Source: Succinatimonas hippei YIT 12066 (lineage in GTDB: Bacteria; Pseudomonadota; Gammaproteobacteria; Enterobacterales; Succinivibrionaceae). Taken from it: 64,000 nt of DNA. Of the stretch, positions 54,627 through 63,990 are shown one piece after another. The stretch spans positions 23,032 through 87,031 of the forward strand of contig NZ_GL830979.1 in assembly GCF_000188195.1 (NCBI RefSeq), read 5' to 3'. The position numbers were made by a program, and so were the translations under genes. The stretch's first letter is position 1. Each line of letters opens with the position of its first letter. Under the pieces are notes generated by a model. The model ran no database searches. It was not told the origin of the DNA and saw nothing but the letters and a program-made list of their open reading frames with translations.

Positions 54627-55346
54627 ATGGCTTTTGGTAATAAATTACGAAACCGTATTGTCGGCGTGCTCGTGATAGTCTCGATTATTTTAATTTTATT
54701 GCCGGTGATGATGCAGGATCGTCCTGTTCCTAATGAGCCGATAAATGAAAAGCCGATTGCCGTTAATGAAGAAGGTGCTATTACCGATGAAAACGGTTTG
54801 CTGGCATCTCAATCCCCTGATTATGCCGAATTGCTTGAGCCTTATGACGATTTAAGTAAAAACGAAGAGGTTTTAAATACCCAGCCTGCCCCTGCAGCAC
54901 CGGCAGGTAAAGTTGAGGTTTTGGATCTACCCGATGACAGTCCGTTTGCAAGTGCAAATACCGGCAAGCAAGATTTGGCTGTCAACAATAATTCTCCCAA
55001 GGAGGAGATTTTGGTTGCTAAAAAGCCGGCTCCGGAGCCTAAGGCAATTGAAAAACATGAGACAAAGCCCGTCGTTAAGAAATCAGAACAAGTTGCCAAA
55101 CCTGCAGCAAAAGGTGCTTATACCGTGCAAGTCGGAGTATTTTCACAAGAGTCTAATGCTCAAAATGTCGTGAAGAAATTAAATGCAGCAGGAATCTCAT
55201 CAAGAATTGAGAAAGTTCAAGTTAACGGACGTTCTTTAAACCGCGTTTACGCAGGAAGCGGAAATTCTCGTTCCGCTTTGCAAAATTTGTTGCCGCAAAT
55301 TGAAAAACTCACGGGTGCTAAAGGCAAAATCGTCAGTGTTAAATAG
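54627..55346 (+). CDS. dedD: SPOR-domain protein DedD
   Basis: DedD is a septal inner-membrane protein that binds denuded peptidoglycan. The 239 aa protein has a basic N-terminus, one membrane segment (RIVGVLVIVSIILILLPVMM), a Pro/Glu/Lys-rich periplasmic linker (35-160) and a C-terminal SPOR domain (GAYTVQVGVFSQESNAQNVV, then RVYAGSGNSRSALQNLLPQI). AGGAATAAGC precedes ATG. Confidence 0.92.
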   Translation: MAFGNKLRNRIVGVLVIVSIILILLPVMMQDRPVPNEPINEKPIAVNEEGAITDENGLLASQSPDYAELLEPYDDLSKNEEVLNTQPAPAAPAGKVEVLDLPDDSPFASANTGKQDLAVNNNSPKEEILVAKKPAPEPKAIEKHETKPVVKKSEQVAKPAAKGAYTVQVGVFSQESNAQNVVKKLNAAGISSRIEKVQVNGRSLNRVYAGSGNSRSALQNLLPQIEKLTGAKGKIVSVK

Positions 55347-55355
55347 GAGCTCTTT

Positions 55356-56138
55356 ATGCAAAGAAGCAAACTTATAAATTACCTTGATGAATATCTTCAA
55401 GCAAAAGATTTTGCATATGATCCTTCGGTCAACGGCTTGCAAATTGAAGGATTTGATGAAGTTGAGGTTGTAGCGACTTCTGCCGATGCATCTTTGGACT
55501 CAATTGATGCCGCTTGCGAGCTTGGAGCCGATACGCTTATCGTGCATCACGGGTTATTGTGGCAGGGTGACGACAGATCCATTACCGGAACGTTTAAAGA
55601 TAGGGTTAATGCGGCTTTAGAGGCCAATTTAAATCTTATCGCTTATCACTTGCCTTTAGACGCCCATCCTAAAATCGGCAACAATGCGTTTTTATGTTTG
55701 CTGTTAGGAGACGGCTTTAGTGATTACATTGTCAAAGGTGATAAGTCTTCTATTGCTATGCGCAAAGTTTTAAATAAACCTAAATCTGTCGGAGAGATTT
55801 GCGCTCTTTTATGCAAAAAGCTGGATTGCCGCGTCGGCATTGTCGGTAATGTTTCCGAAGATTTTTTGTTAAATGACTTTGCCGTTTGCTCCGGATCGGG
55901 CGGATCGGTGATTGATAAATGCCGCAGCCCTTCTTTTGATGCTCTTATTACCGGAGAAATCAATGAGCAGACGTACAATGCTGCAATTGAAAGCGGGACG
56001 GTTGTTTTTATCGTCGGACATCATGCGTCAGAGCAGGATGGTGTAAGGCTTTTAGGTGAGAATTTGGCAAAAACGTTTAATCTTACTCACCATCATCTGC
56101 ATTTTGCATATGAAAAGAATATCGCGTGGTTTGAGTAA
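55356..56138 (+). CDS. Nif3-like dinuclear metal centre protein (YbgI family)
   Basis: A 260 aa member of the NIF3/YbgI family, whose hexamers hold two metal ions. Conserved parts are [44 protein letters not shown] (His pair), [36 protein letters not shown] and [17 protein letters not shown]. The function is unsettled in the family. A GTP cyclohydrolase-like role has been proposed, and it is interesting that folE follows after 2 nt. Confidence 0.92.
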   Translation: MQRSKLINYLDEYLQAKDFAYDPSVNGLQIEGFDEVEVVATSADASLDSIDAACELGADTLIVHHGLLWQGDDRSITGTFKDRVNAALEANLNLIAYHLPLDAHPKIGNNAFLCLLLGDGFSDYIVKGDKSSIAMRKVLNKPKSVGEICALLCKKLDCRVGIVGNVSEDFLLNDFAVCSGSGGSVIDKCRSPSFDALITGEINEQTYNAAIESGTVVFIVGHHASEQDGVRLLGENLAKTFNLTHHHLHFAYEKNIAWFE

Positions 56139-56140
56139 TA

Positions 56141-56797
56141 ATGAGCGAAGATAAAGATCTTTTACCTGAAGCAAGGCTGGTTCGTAATGCTTTAATTGAA
56201 CGCGGTCTTGAGACTCCATGGCACGATAACGGCCTTGATGACGTTGAAAAGCGTCGCCGTATCGCTGCATGCATGACGGAAATTATGGAGACTTTAGGGC
56301 TTGACTTGCAGGACGACAGCCTGACAAAGACTCCCGAGCGCGTGGGTAAAATGTTCGTAAATGAGATTTTTTCAGGTCTTGATTACAGAAATTTTCCAAG
56401 CATCACTTTAATTGAAAATAAGATGCACTTTGATGAGATGATCAAGGTCAAGGATATCTCATTAACATCAACCTGCGAGCATCATTTTGTGGTTATAGAC
56501 GGTATGGCAAAGGTTGCATATATGCCCGGTACCAAAATCATCGGTTTATCCAAAATTAACCGTATCGTGCAGTTTTTTGCCAAACGCCCGCAAGTTCAGG
56601 AGCGGATGACGCAGCAGATATTGGTAGCACTGCAGACTCTTCTTGATACTAAGAATGTTGCCGTGACTATTACCGCAACTCACTACTGCGTGAAAGCTCG
56701 CGGAGTCAAAGATCCTACATCATCAACCACTACTACGGCACTTGGCGGACACTTTAAGCATAATCCGTCATCCCGCCATGAGTTTTTAACCGATTAG
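56141..56797 (+). CDS. folE: GTP cyclohydrolase I
   Basis: FolE converts GTP to 7,8-dihydroneopterin triphosphate, the first step of folate synthesis. The 218 aa protein has [19 protein letters not shown], the zinc motif [38 protein letters not shown], and [20 protein letters not shown] with the third zinc Cys. It is clustered with folC and the Nif3-like gene. Confidence 0.96.
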   Translation: MSEDKDLLPEARLVRNALIERGLETPWHDNGLDDVEKRRRIAACMTEIMETLGLDLQDDSLTKTPERVGKMFVNEIFSGLDYRNFPSITLIENKMHFDEMIKVKDISLTSTCEHHFVVIDGMAKVAYMPGTKIIGLSKINRIVQFFAKRPQVQERMTQQILVALQTLLDTKNVAVTITATHYCVKARGVKDPTSSTTTTALGGHFKHNPSSRHEFLTD

Positions 56798-56806
56798 GAG
56801 ATGGCA

Positions 56807-57832
56807 ATGAGAAAAGAAGATTATCTTATATCTCTCATTGTGCCAGTATATAACGAAAAAGAGACTATCGAGCTTTTCGTTAATACAGTTGAGCAGAAAT
56901 TGGCCTCTATTTGGCAGCATATCGAAATTGTTTTTGTCGATGACGGATCTAAGGATAATTCGGCGCAAATTGTTGAAGGTCTTATTGCTAAAGGCAAACC
57001 GATAAGTCTGATTAAGTTGTCGCGTAATTTCGGAAAAGAAGCGGCAATGAGTGCGGCCCTTGACTTGGTCAAAGGTGACGCTGTTGTTCCGATGGACGTT
57101 GACCTTCAGGATCCTCCTGAATTGGTGCTTGAGTTCGTCAGAATCTGGAAGGATGAGGGGATTGATACCGTTTACGGCGTACGAGTTGATCGCTCCCAGG
57201 ATACGGAAATCAAACGCGTAACTTCAGGCGGATTTTATTATGTCTTCAATAAACTGTCCAATAAAGTGAAAATTCCGGCCAATGTCGGAGATTTTCGCCT
57301 TATTGACAGAAAAGTAGTGGAAGCGGTTAAAACCTTAGGTGAAACCAATCGTTTTATGAAAGGTCTCTTCGCCTGGCCCGGTTTTTCATCAAAAGGCGTT
57401 GCCTATGAGCGTCCGCAACGCTCTGCCGGTACCACTAAATGGAATTATTGGAAGTTGTGGAATTTTGCCCTTGACGGTATCGTATCTTTTTCATCTTTGC
57501 CGCTTAGAATCTGGTCTTATATAGGATGCGGCATCGGTCTTTTGGCGATTATTTACATGATTTTCATCATTGTCGATACTTTTATGTTCGGCGTGGATGT
57601 TCCCGGTTACTCTTCAACCATGTGCGTCGTATTGTTTTTAGGTGCGGTGCAGCTTATTTCCATAGGTGTTTTAGGTGAGTATTTAGGCCGCGTTTCCGAG
57701 GAAGTAAAACATCGCCCGGTATTTGTCGTATCTAAGATTAAAGGTGCGTTGTCCGACAAACTTGAGAAGGGAACAGTGAGAACTCATAACGGTTTATATG
57801 TAAACGACAGTAAAGAAAATGACGGACAATAA
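56807..57832 (+). CDS. GtrB-like polyprenyl-phosphate glycosyltransferase
   Basis: A GT2 enzyme of 341 aa that probably loads a sugar onto undecaprenyl phosphate. The N-terminal domain has LIVPVYNEKETIELF, FVDDGSKDNS, LSRNFGKEAAMSAAL and MDVDLQDPPELV. QRSAGTTKWNYWKLWNFALD precedes two C-terminal membrane segments (about 233-255, 270-292). ATG 56807 is six bases from TAGGAG, while ATG 56801 directly touches it. It overlaps the GtrA-like gene by 14 nt. Together they resemble O-antigen or lipid A glycosylation pairs. No third transferase is adjacent. Confidence 0.88.
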   Translation: MRKEDYLISLIVPVYNEKETIELFVNTVEQKLASIWQHIEIVFVDDGSKDNSAQIVEGLIAKGKPISLIKLSRNFGKEAAMSAALDLVKGDAVVPMDVDLQDPPELVLEFVRIWKDEGIDTVYGVRVDRSQDTEIKRVTSGGFYYVFNKLSNKVKIPANVGDFRLIDRKVVEAVKTLGETNRFMKGLFAWPGFSSKGVAYERPQRSAGTTKWNYWKLWNFALDGIVSFSSLPLRIWSYIGCGIGLLAIIYMIFIIVDTFMFGVDVPGYSSTMCVVLFLGAVQLISIGVLGEYLGRVSEEVKHRPVFVVSKIKGALSDKLEKGTVRTHNGLYVNDSKENDGQ

Positions 57833-58223
57833 TTTTTTAGTAAAAGTATCTCAAGGCGGAAAATTTTACGAGTTAGTCCGTTTCGTGATTGTCGGCGGAG
57901 CCGCTACCGTAACTGATTTGGCGGTATCAATCGTTTTATTCTTTGCTTTTCCCGATATGAGCGAAAACGCAATTACGACGTGTGCTTTTTGCGTCGCATT
58001 TTTCGTGTCGTATTTCGGTCACCGCTATTTTACTTTCAAACAGCACGGCAATATCTTTAAGTTTTTGCTTCTGTCCTGCTCCATGCTCGTGCTGCGCAAC
58101 ATTATCGTGTTTGTTTTAGTCAGGATCTGGATGACGGGGTTGGCGCCTATCATCGTTGCTATGGCTCTGGTTACGGTAATAACTTATTTAGTATCAAAAT
58201 TTATGGTCTTTAAGCAAAAGTAG
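57819..58223 (+). CDS. GtrA-family membrane protein (putative lipid-linked sugar flippase)
   Basis: A 134 aa protein with four membrane segments. It shows the GtrA pattern ELVRFVIVGGAATVTDLAVS at helix 1, FCVAFFVSYFGHRYFTF with conserved R and F residues, and a C-terminal VTVITYLVSKFMVFKQK. GtrA proteins are thought to flip undecaprenyl-phosphate-sugar made by GtrB, whose gene overlaps upstream. Confidence 0.88.
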   Translation: MTDNNFLVKVSQGGKFYELVRFVIVGGAATVTDLAVSIVLFFAFPDMSENAITTCAFCVAFFVSYFGHRYFTFKQHGNIFKFLLLSCSMLVLRNIIVFVLVRIWMTGLAPIIVAMALVTVITYLVSKFMVFKQK

Positions 58224-58231
58224 GGGGACGT

Positions 58232-59017
58232 GTGCGAGTTGCCTTAGGTGTTGAATATGAAGGATGGAATTATGCCGGATTTCAGCGTCAGCCCAATGCC
58301 GTTACCGTGCAGGGCGAGCTTGAAAAGGCTTTATCAATAATCGCCGATGAGCCGGTGTCATTAGTTTGCGCGGGACGTACCGACGCCGGGGTTAATGCCA
58401 CGGGACAGGTTATTCATATTGATATCACCAAAGACAGAAGTGAAAAAGCTTTACTTTTAGGTACTAACACCAAGCTGCCTTCCGACATCGCGATCACTTG
58501 GGCAAAAATCGTCTCTGAAGACTTTCATGCAAGATTTTCGGCAAGAGCCAGGCGTTATCGTTATATTATTCAAAACACTATGCACCGTCCCGGGGTATTA
58601 AACAAGGGCGTCAGCGTTTATCACGGCGATTATGATATTGAGCTTATGCAAAAAGCGGCAAAGATCTTAATCGGAGAGCATGATTTTGCCTCTTTTAAAG
58701 GTGCAGATGAGCAGTCTTCTTCAACCTTCCGTTGTGTACACTATATTGAAATCTCGCGCCACGGTCCGTTTATCGTTTTTGATATTGCTGCTAATGCGTT
58801 TTTAAACCATATGGTACGTAATATTGTCGGCAGTCTGCTGTTGGTGGGTTCCAAAGTAAAGTCAACGGCATGGTTTGAAGAGGCGTTTAAGGCCCGTAAT
58901 CGTGATGCGGCGGGACCTACGGCTCATCCTGACGGTTTATATCTTGTCGATGTAACTTATCCTATGAGCTTTAATCTGCCTCGCCGCGAGTTTATCGGGC
59001 CGTTATGGCTTAGCTGA
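58232..59017 (+). CDS. truA: tRNA pseudouridine(38-40) synthase
   Basis: TruA makes pseudouridine at positions 38-40 of tRNAs. The 261 aa protein starts at GTG 58232 after AGGGGGA and begins MRVALGVEYEGWNYAGFQRQPN. The catalytic Asp is in CAGRTDAGVNATGQ. HARFSARARRYRYII, GEHDFASFKG and FLNHMVRNIVGSLLLVG are also conserved. Its last 8 nt overlap the convergent MFS gene. Confidence 0.95.
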   Translation: MRVALGVEYEGWNYAGFQRQPNAVTVQGELEKALSIIADEPVSLVCAGRTDAGVNATGQVIHIDITKDRSEKALLLGTNTKLPSDIAITWAKIVSEDFHARFSARARRYRYIIQNTMHRPGVLNKGVSVYHGDYDIELMQKAAKILIGEHDFASFKGADEQSSSTFRCVHYIEISRHGPFIVFDIAANAFLNHMVRNIVGSLLLVGSKVKSTAWFEEAFKARNRDAAGPTAHPDGLYLVDVTYPMSFNLPRREFIGPLWLS

Positions 59018-60182
59018 TGCTTTTAATGCGGCGCTTTCTAAAGGCAAGGCTACCGCAAATTACCAGAATAATTGCGCCAAAAGGAAGGAACAGCGCGTTT
59101 TCAAGACCGACATGCTCAGCTAGAAAGCCAAGTAGCGGCGGAATCACCAAAAGTCCGGAGTACCCGACAAAAGACACGATTGCTGATGCGGTCTTGGGGG
59201 ATACGTCTTTACTTCTGCCGGCGTTTGATATGGCAATCGGGAATACCGGAGACAGTCCGATCCCCATGAAAACGTAACCTAAAAGACATAAGTAGGGACT
59301 TGGAGAGGCGATAACTATTGATATGCCGATAAGAGCAAGCGTTCCGCCGAATAAAATCATTTTGCTGTCGCCAAAGCGGGCCCGGAAGTGATCGCCTGCA
59401 AATCTTGAAATTGCCATAAAGAGGGCAAAAGTGCCGTACGCAAGAGCGGCAAGACCTTCATCTGCTCCTTTTGCCTGATGCAAAACAATGCTGCCCCACT
59501 CGGCAACCGATCCTTCGGCACAATAGGAGAACATCCCCATAAGTCCGCAGAATACGATGAAAATAGGAAGCTTGGAAGTTTTGGTAGTTTGTTCTGCTGA
59601 TTCTTTTTGAGGAGACGGCTCTGCTTTTACAGGGTCGCTTAATAAAAAGCGGCGTAAATAGGAAAATACGCCTAAAAGTATTATGCCTACGATACTGAAA
59701 TTGATAAGCAGCGATAAATCTGCAAAGGCAAAAATTGATCCGATGCCTGATCCTAAAAGACATCCGGCACTGTAGCAGGCGTGCATCGAAGAAAGACAAG
59801 GCTTTTGTCTTTTTTGCTCTAAAAAGATGGCGTGGGTGTTCATGCAGACATCAAGATAGGCACAGGCATATCCCCACAAGGCAAAGAGGGCAAACAGAAT
59901 TTCTCTTGAATGCACTAGAGACATTAAAAGGCAGATAAGGAGAAAAGAGCATAAAGAAACGCTTAAAACGGTTTTGACCTGCAGCTTTTTTAATACTTTG
60001 CTGATGGTAAGAAAACCGGTTAGTGAGCCTACGCCTAAAAGCATTAACGCAATTCCGACATCGGAATCGGTGATGCCGGTTTGCGCTTTTAGCGCAGGAA
60101 GTCTTGCTGTTACCTGGGTGTAAATGATGCCGCAGGAGAGGAATACGAAAAATCCTGAAAATAATGAATTTTTACTGTGCAT
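59010..60182 (-). CDS. major facilitator superfamily transporter
   Basis: A 390 aa protein with about 12 membrane segments, MFS fold. TGITDSDVGIALMLLGVGSL and the segment CAYLDVCMNTHAIFLEQKRQ resemble YbjJ-type transporters of E. coli. A central loop (DPVKAEPSPQKESAEQTTK) separates the halves. The substrate is unknown. It stands alone and convergent with truA. Confidence 0.87.
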   Translation of the reverse strand: MHSKNSLFSGFFVFLSCGIIYTQVTARLPALKAQTGITDSDVGIALMLLGVGSLTGFLTISKVLKKLQVKTVLSVSLCSFLLICLLMSLVHSREILFALFALWGYACAYLDVCMNTHAIFLEQKRQKPCLSSMHACYSAGCLLGSGIGSIFAFADLSLLINFSIVGIILLGVFSYLRRFLLSDPVKAEPSPQKESAEQTTKTSKLPIFIVFCGLMGMFSYCAEGSVAEWGSIVLHQAKGADEGLAALAYGTFALFMAISRFAGDHFRARFGDSKMILFGGTLALIGISIVIASPSPYLCLLGYVFMGIGLSPVFPIAISNAGRSKDVSPKTASAIVSFVGYSGLLVIPPLLGFLAEHVGLENALFLPFGAIILVICGSLAFRKRRIKSIS

Positions 60183-60699
60183 ATGATTTTGCTAAGTTAA
60201 AAAAATTTATAAAAAATGAAAATTTTTCAGATAAATATGAGAGTTAGGCAGAAAACTATTCAAGTTGACAGTGAGTCGTGAAGAACATGCAACATACCGG
60301 AAGGTCGGTATCGGCAATGCATATAAAAGGTACAACGTCTAACATAAATGTACTTAGAAAATATACATCATCTTGATGAACGCGCATAAGCTTAGCACAT
60401 TGAAGTTGATTGTAAAGCTTATTTAAAAAAGGATTTTTGAGGTGTTTAAGGACTTGGCAAAACAGTCTGTCTGCTGCGGGTTGTAAAAATTTACAGGTGC
60501 TGTTTATCAGTGATATTTTCTGTATTCCCGACTAACGCCGCTAAATCTCAAATTCATGCTTTTATTTTGCACATAAACCTTGTTTTGCTGTTTTATCTTA
60601 GGAAAAAAATGTTTATCAGCTCCAAAAATTGGCATTTGCTGAATACGCATTTGTGGATTTTTATAATCTTCTTAGCATTAATCGATAAGGAGAATTTTG
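60183..60699. other. 517-nt gap with nothing convincing
   Basis: AT-rich. A 65-codon frame at 60510-60707 lacks a ribosome site and homology, overlaps the amidase start, and is not called. No strong terminator, tRNA or repeat was seen. AAGGAG at 60687-60692 belongs to the amidase gene. Confidence 0.5.
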
Positions 60700-62256
60700 A
60701 TGTATAAAAAAAGTCTTATGATCTTTTTAGCTCCATTATTTGCTTGCTTCAGTGTTCATGCCTATGAAGGGGATATTACAAAATTGTCTTTGCCGCAGAT
60801 GCGGGTGGCTTTAGACAATAAACAAATTACTTCGGAACAATTAATTACCGCATATTTAAAAAATATTGAGAAAAACGATAAAAAAGGCAAAAAAATTAAT
60901 GCTGTTATTTATATCAATCCGGATGCCTTGGCGCAGGCACGTATTTTTGATGCCAATAACAACGGTAAAAATTTACCGTTAGCCGGAATTCCCTTTTTAG
61001 TAAAAGACAATATCAATACGGCAGGGATCGCAACTACCGGCGGAACTTTACCGTTAAAAAACTCTACTCCGCAGGCGAATGCTTTTGTTGTACAAAAACT
61101 AATTGATCAAGGTGCAATAGTATTGGGCAAGACCAATCTGTCAGAACTTGCCGCTTCTTACGGGAGATTGGGATATTCTTCATTGGGAGGTCAAACCCTC
61201 AATCCGTTTAACGAAAAGAGAGACGCTTCAGGTTCAAGCAGCGGATCTGCTGCCGCCGTAGCGATGAGTTTTGCTCCTTTTGCCTTAGGTACGGATACTT
61301 CAGGTTCAATTCGCGGTCCTGCCAGTACTACGGCAACTGTAGGATTGCGCCCCAGTCTGGGACTTACCGGCCGCTCCGGAGTTATTCCTTTATCTCTTAG
61401 CGCTGATACCGTAGGCGTTATTACCAGAGATGTAACCGATCAAGCTATAGTTCTTGATGTAATCAATGCTGTTGATTTAAATGATGCCGCTACTTTAAAT
61501 TTAAACCATTTACGAAATATTTTTTATAAAGCCGTTACCGGACCCGTATCGTTAGTGGGCAAAAGGATTGGAATAATCAGTAATTTTGACGGAGGAAACT
61601 CTGATGTTGATAAAGTTCGCGATCATGCTGCCGCACTAATTAAAAATCACGGAGCAATAATCGAGGAAATAAAACTTCCTGAAATTTTTAATGATTTATG
61701 GTCTCCGGTTCTGGGTCCTTTAGGACTTGCAGAATTCAGACCGCAGATGAATGCTTATTTATCGGCACTGCCGTCAGGCTCTCCGCAAAATATGGATGAG
61801 TTTATGCAAGAACTCATTAAAGAGACAAAAAACGGAACATATCTTATAAATCCGGGGCGCTTTCAAGGACTCATGGACAATTACACCACCAATACTACGG
61901 ATTCGGCTGAATATATTAGTATTTTGACCAATACAATTCCGTATTTGCGCAAAGCCTTCTCACAAATTATGGATGAGAATAATTTTGATGATCTGCTGTT
62001 TGCAACTATGAGATGTCCGCCCTCAGTAAGGTACGATAAACAGGATTTAACTTATAAATGCGCAGCATCTGATCCTTATACTCCGTCATATATAGCATCA
62101 GCACTTGGTTTACCTGAAATTTCAATTCCGGGTGGAAGAGATCAATATAACTTGCCTGTAGGTATATCTTTCTTGGGCCGGTTTGGGGATGATGCTGAGA
62201 TTTTAAAATTGGCAAAAGCGTTTGAAACGGTAAATAAAAATATTTCTTATAAATAA
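60700..62256 (+). CDS. exported amidase-signature-family hydrolase
   Basis: A 518 aa precursor with a signal peptide (MYKKSLMIFLAPLFACFSVH, cleavage near HAYEG), so probably periplasmic. The amidase Ser-cisSer-Lys triad is complete: Lys in FLVKDNINTAG, Ser in ASGSSSGSAAAVA, Ser in GTDTSGSIRGPAS. The C-terminal ALGLPEISIPGG and LPVGISFLGR segments fit the family. Amidase-signature enzymes cut many amides, and the substrate is not deducible. ATG 60700 has AAGGAG seven bases upstream. The TTG at 60697 is less likely. Confidence 0.9.
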   Translation: MYKKSLMIFLAPLFACFSVHAYEGDITKLSLPQMRVALDNKQITSEQLITAYLKNIEKNDKKGKKINAVIYINPDALAQARIFDANNNGKNLPLAGIPFLVKDNINTAGIATTGGTLPLKNSTPQANAFVVQKLIDQGAIVLGKTNLSELAASYGRLGYSSLGGQTLNPFNEKRDASGSSSGSAAAVAMSFAPFALGTDTSGSIRGPASTTATVGLRPSLGLTGRSGVIPLSLSADTVGVITRDVTDQAIVLDVINAVDLNDAATLNLNHLRNIFYKAVTGPVSLVGKRIGIISNFDGGNSDVDKVRDHAAALIKNHGAIIEEIKLPEIFNDLWSPVLGPLGLAEFRPQMNAYLSALPSGSPQNMDEFMQELIKETKNGTYLINPGRFQGLMDNYTTNTTDSAEYISILTNTIPYLRKAFSQIMDENNFDDLLFATMRCPPSVRYDKQDLTYKCAASDPYTPSYIASALGLPEISIPGGRDQYNLPVGISFLGRFGDDAEILKLAKAFETVNKNISYK

Positions 62257-62262
62257 TATCCT

Positions 62263-62292
62263 GTTTTGTCGGTCATACTTTGCCGACAAAAC
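62263..62292 (+). terminator. hairpin after the amidase gene
   Basis: GTTTTGTCGG/CCGACAAAAC is a perfect 10-bp stem with a 10-nt loop, 6 nt after the stop. The following T content is low. Confidence 0.5.
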
Positions 62293-62476
62293 ATTTGCTT
62301 TATAGATTTTTAATCTACATAAAAGTTTATAAGTAGTTGACATATCCTGTCTAAATAACGCAGATCCTATTGCCGAACAAACAATACTACTGTCAGTTTC
62401 GTGTGGATCCTGTTGCCGACCCCTGAAGAGGTGGTACTGAGGACTATTCTGACAAGATTTTCCCTTCGTAATCTAT

Positions 62477-62510
62477 AAGGTGCGGCTTTTTGGGTAGAGC
62501 CGCACTTTAT
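62477..62510 (+). terminator. orphan terminator-like hairpin
   Basis: An 11-bp stem AAGGTGCGGCT/AGCCGCACTTT with one G-U pair and a 10-nt loop ends in TTTAT. No gene lies directly before it. The stretch 62293-62476 contains only a loose direct repeat (AGATCCTATTGCCGA at 62362 and GGATCCTGTTGCCGA at 62416). Confidence 0.45.
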
Positions 62511-62685
62511 GCACTTGAATATTACCCATTATTTTTGGTGTCTTTGATTATATGTCAGCATTGTGCAGATTTGACCAATGTGTTAGCGGCCTTAATACAG
62601 CAAATCAGCATGGTATTTTTTCGGTATTTGAAGAAGATGTATTCATATTTTTTATTTATCGGGGTTTTTAATACGGAATTTTAGT

Positions 62686-62746
62686 TAGCTATTGCTAATT
62701 AAAATATGTTTTGTTACTATGCGCTAACTATAGATAGCAATAGCTA
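62686..62746. promoter_or_regulatory. operator-like repeats before the HutW-like gene
   Basis: TAGCTATTGCTA (62686-62697) and TAGCAATAGCTA (62735-62746) form a 12-bp inverted repeat. Each half is itself nearly palindromic (TTAGC-N4-GCTAA). A related element AGTTAGCGCATAGTAAC lies between them on the - strand (62714-62730). The cluster ends 23 nt before the ATG. Confidence 0.5.
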
Positions 62747-62769
62747 ATTAATAATAAAATGAGAATAAA

Positions 62770-63990
62770 ATGTTTTCACCAGACTTTAATCCACTTTTAG
62801 AGGTTTTAAAAAATCATACCGACAGTAGCGGCAATGTAAGTTGGAATGCGCTAATCAGTGAAGTTAAAACAATGGCTTCATTGTTTGCCGGTAAAGCAGA
62901 AATGCCGCATAAGGGAACAGCCATGGAAGAGATGATGAAGAAAATGGCTGAATCTCAAGGAGAAGAAGTTGCTTGGCAGGCAGCTATAGGAACAGATCCG
63001 ATAAAAGATGCGTTTGAAGTCAAAAAATTTGCGCATGCCTCAGGAGATGCTCAAATTGTCCCGCCTCCCTTTGTTCCTATGGCATCCGATCTTCTTGTAA
63101 ACACCAAAAGGACGACCCGCAGCGCTGCATATATTAATGTACCCTTTTGTCAGACGCGCTGCGCTTTCTGTATGTTTTACATCGGAGCATACAAACCTGA
63201 AGAATCCAAACGTTATACCGATGCATTAATAAAAGAAATCAGAATGTGGCAGGGTTCTAAGGCATTAGAAGATAAACCGATTCATGCTGTTTATATGGGT
63301 GGCGGCACTCCTACCGCGCTTGAAGCTTGTGATCTTGAACGCATTATCACCACTTGTAGGGAAGTTCTTCCTTTATCAAATGATTATGAGTTTACCGTTG
63401 AAGGCCGCCTTTCTTTTTTTGATGATGAAAAGATAGAAGCGTGTCTTAAAGCAGGAGCCAATCGTTTTTCACTTGGGGTTCAGACCTTTGATACTGAAAT
63501 AAGGCAGTCGGTAGGGCGACTTTCAACAAAAGACGAATTGATAAGAGGACTTGAAAATTTATCAGCTTATGATGAGTCAAGCGTGGTTATAGATCTGATT
63601 TTTGGTCTTCCGGGACAAACTGAGACGACTTGGCGCGAGGATCTGGACATCGTAAGCAGTCTTCCTATTCATGGCGTGGATTTGTATCAGCTTATTTTGC
63701 TTGAAGGATCTCCTTTGCAAAAATTAATTAAGGCAGGAAAGTATAAGTATGCCCCCGACAATCGCGAGAGAGCCGAGATGTACCGTATTGGCTGTAACGC
63801 TATGGAAAAAGCGCATTGGAAGCAATTATCGGTAAGTCATTTCGGACGCAATACGCGTGAGCGCAATCTTTACAACGTTTTGGCAAAAAGTGACGCCGAT
63901 ACTTTGGCTTTTGGTCCCGGTGCCGGCGGCAAAATTCAGGGGCTTTCCTTCATGAATACCCGTAAGTATGAACTCTACCCCGTAGAGTAG
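62770..63990 (+). CDS. hutW: radical SAM protein, ChuW/HutW-like (anaerobic haem degradation), probably frameshifted near its end
   Basis: A 406 aa radical SAM enzyme with the CxxxCxxC cluster motif PFCQTRCAFCMFY (C127, C131, C134). YMGGGTPTALEACDLERI, EFTVEGRLSFFDDEKI, NRFSLGVQTFD and VVIDLIFGLPGQT are also present. HemW-like coproporphyrinogen dehydrogenases share the core. The 120-residue N-terminal extension points to ChuW/HutW, which opens haem without oxygen. The frame stops at TAG 63988, shorter than relatives I recall. One extra C in CCCC (63978-63981) would carry the frame on to the window edge as RRVDRL, so the stop is suspect. Confidence 0.7.
   Translation: MFSPDFNPLLEVLKNHTDSSGNVSWNALISEVKTMASLFAGKAEMPHKGTAMEEMMKKMAESQGEEVAWQAAIGTDPIKDAFEVKKFAHASGDAQIVPPPFVPMASDLLVNTKRTTRSAAYINVPFCQTRCAFCMFYIGAYKPEESKRYTDALIKEIRMWQGSKALEDKPIHAVYMGGGTPTALEACDLERIITTCREVLPLSNDYEFTVEGRLSFFDDEKIEACLKAGANRFSLGVQTFDTEIRQSVGRLSTKDELIRGLENLSAYDESSVVIDLIFGLPGQTETTWREDLDIVSSLPIHGVDLYQLILLEGSPLQKLIKAGKYKYAPDNRERAEMYRIGCNAMEKAHWKQLSVSHFGRNTRERNLYNVLAKSDADTLAFGPGAGGKIQGLSFMNTRKYELYPVE

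Noticed and set aside
60510..60707. 65-codon frame before the amidase gene
   Set aside because: No ribosome site, no recognisable motif, and it runs into the amidase start.
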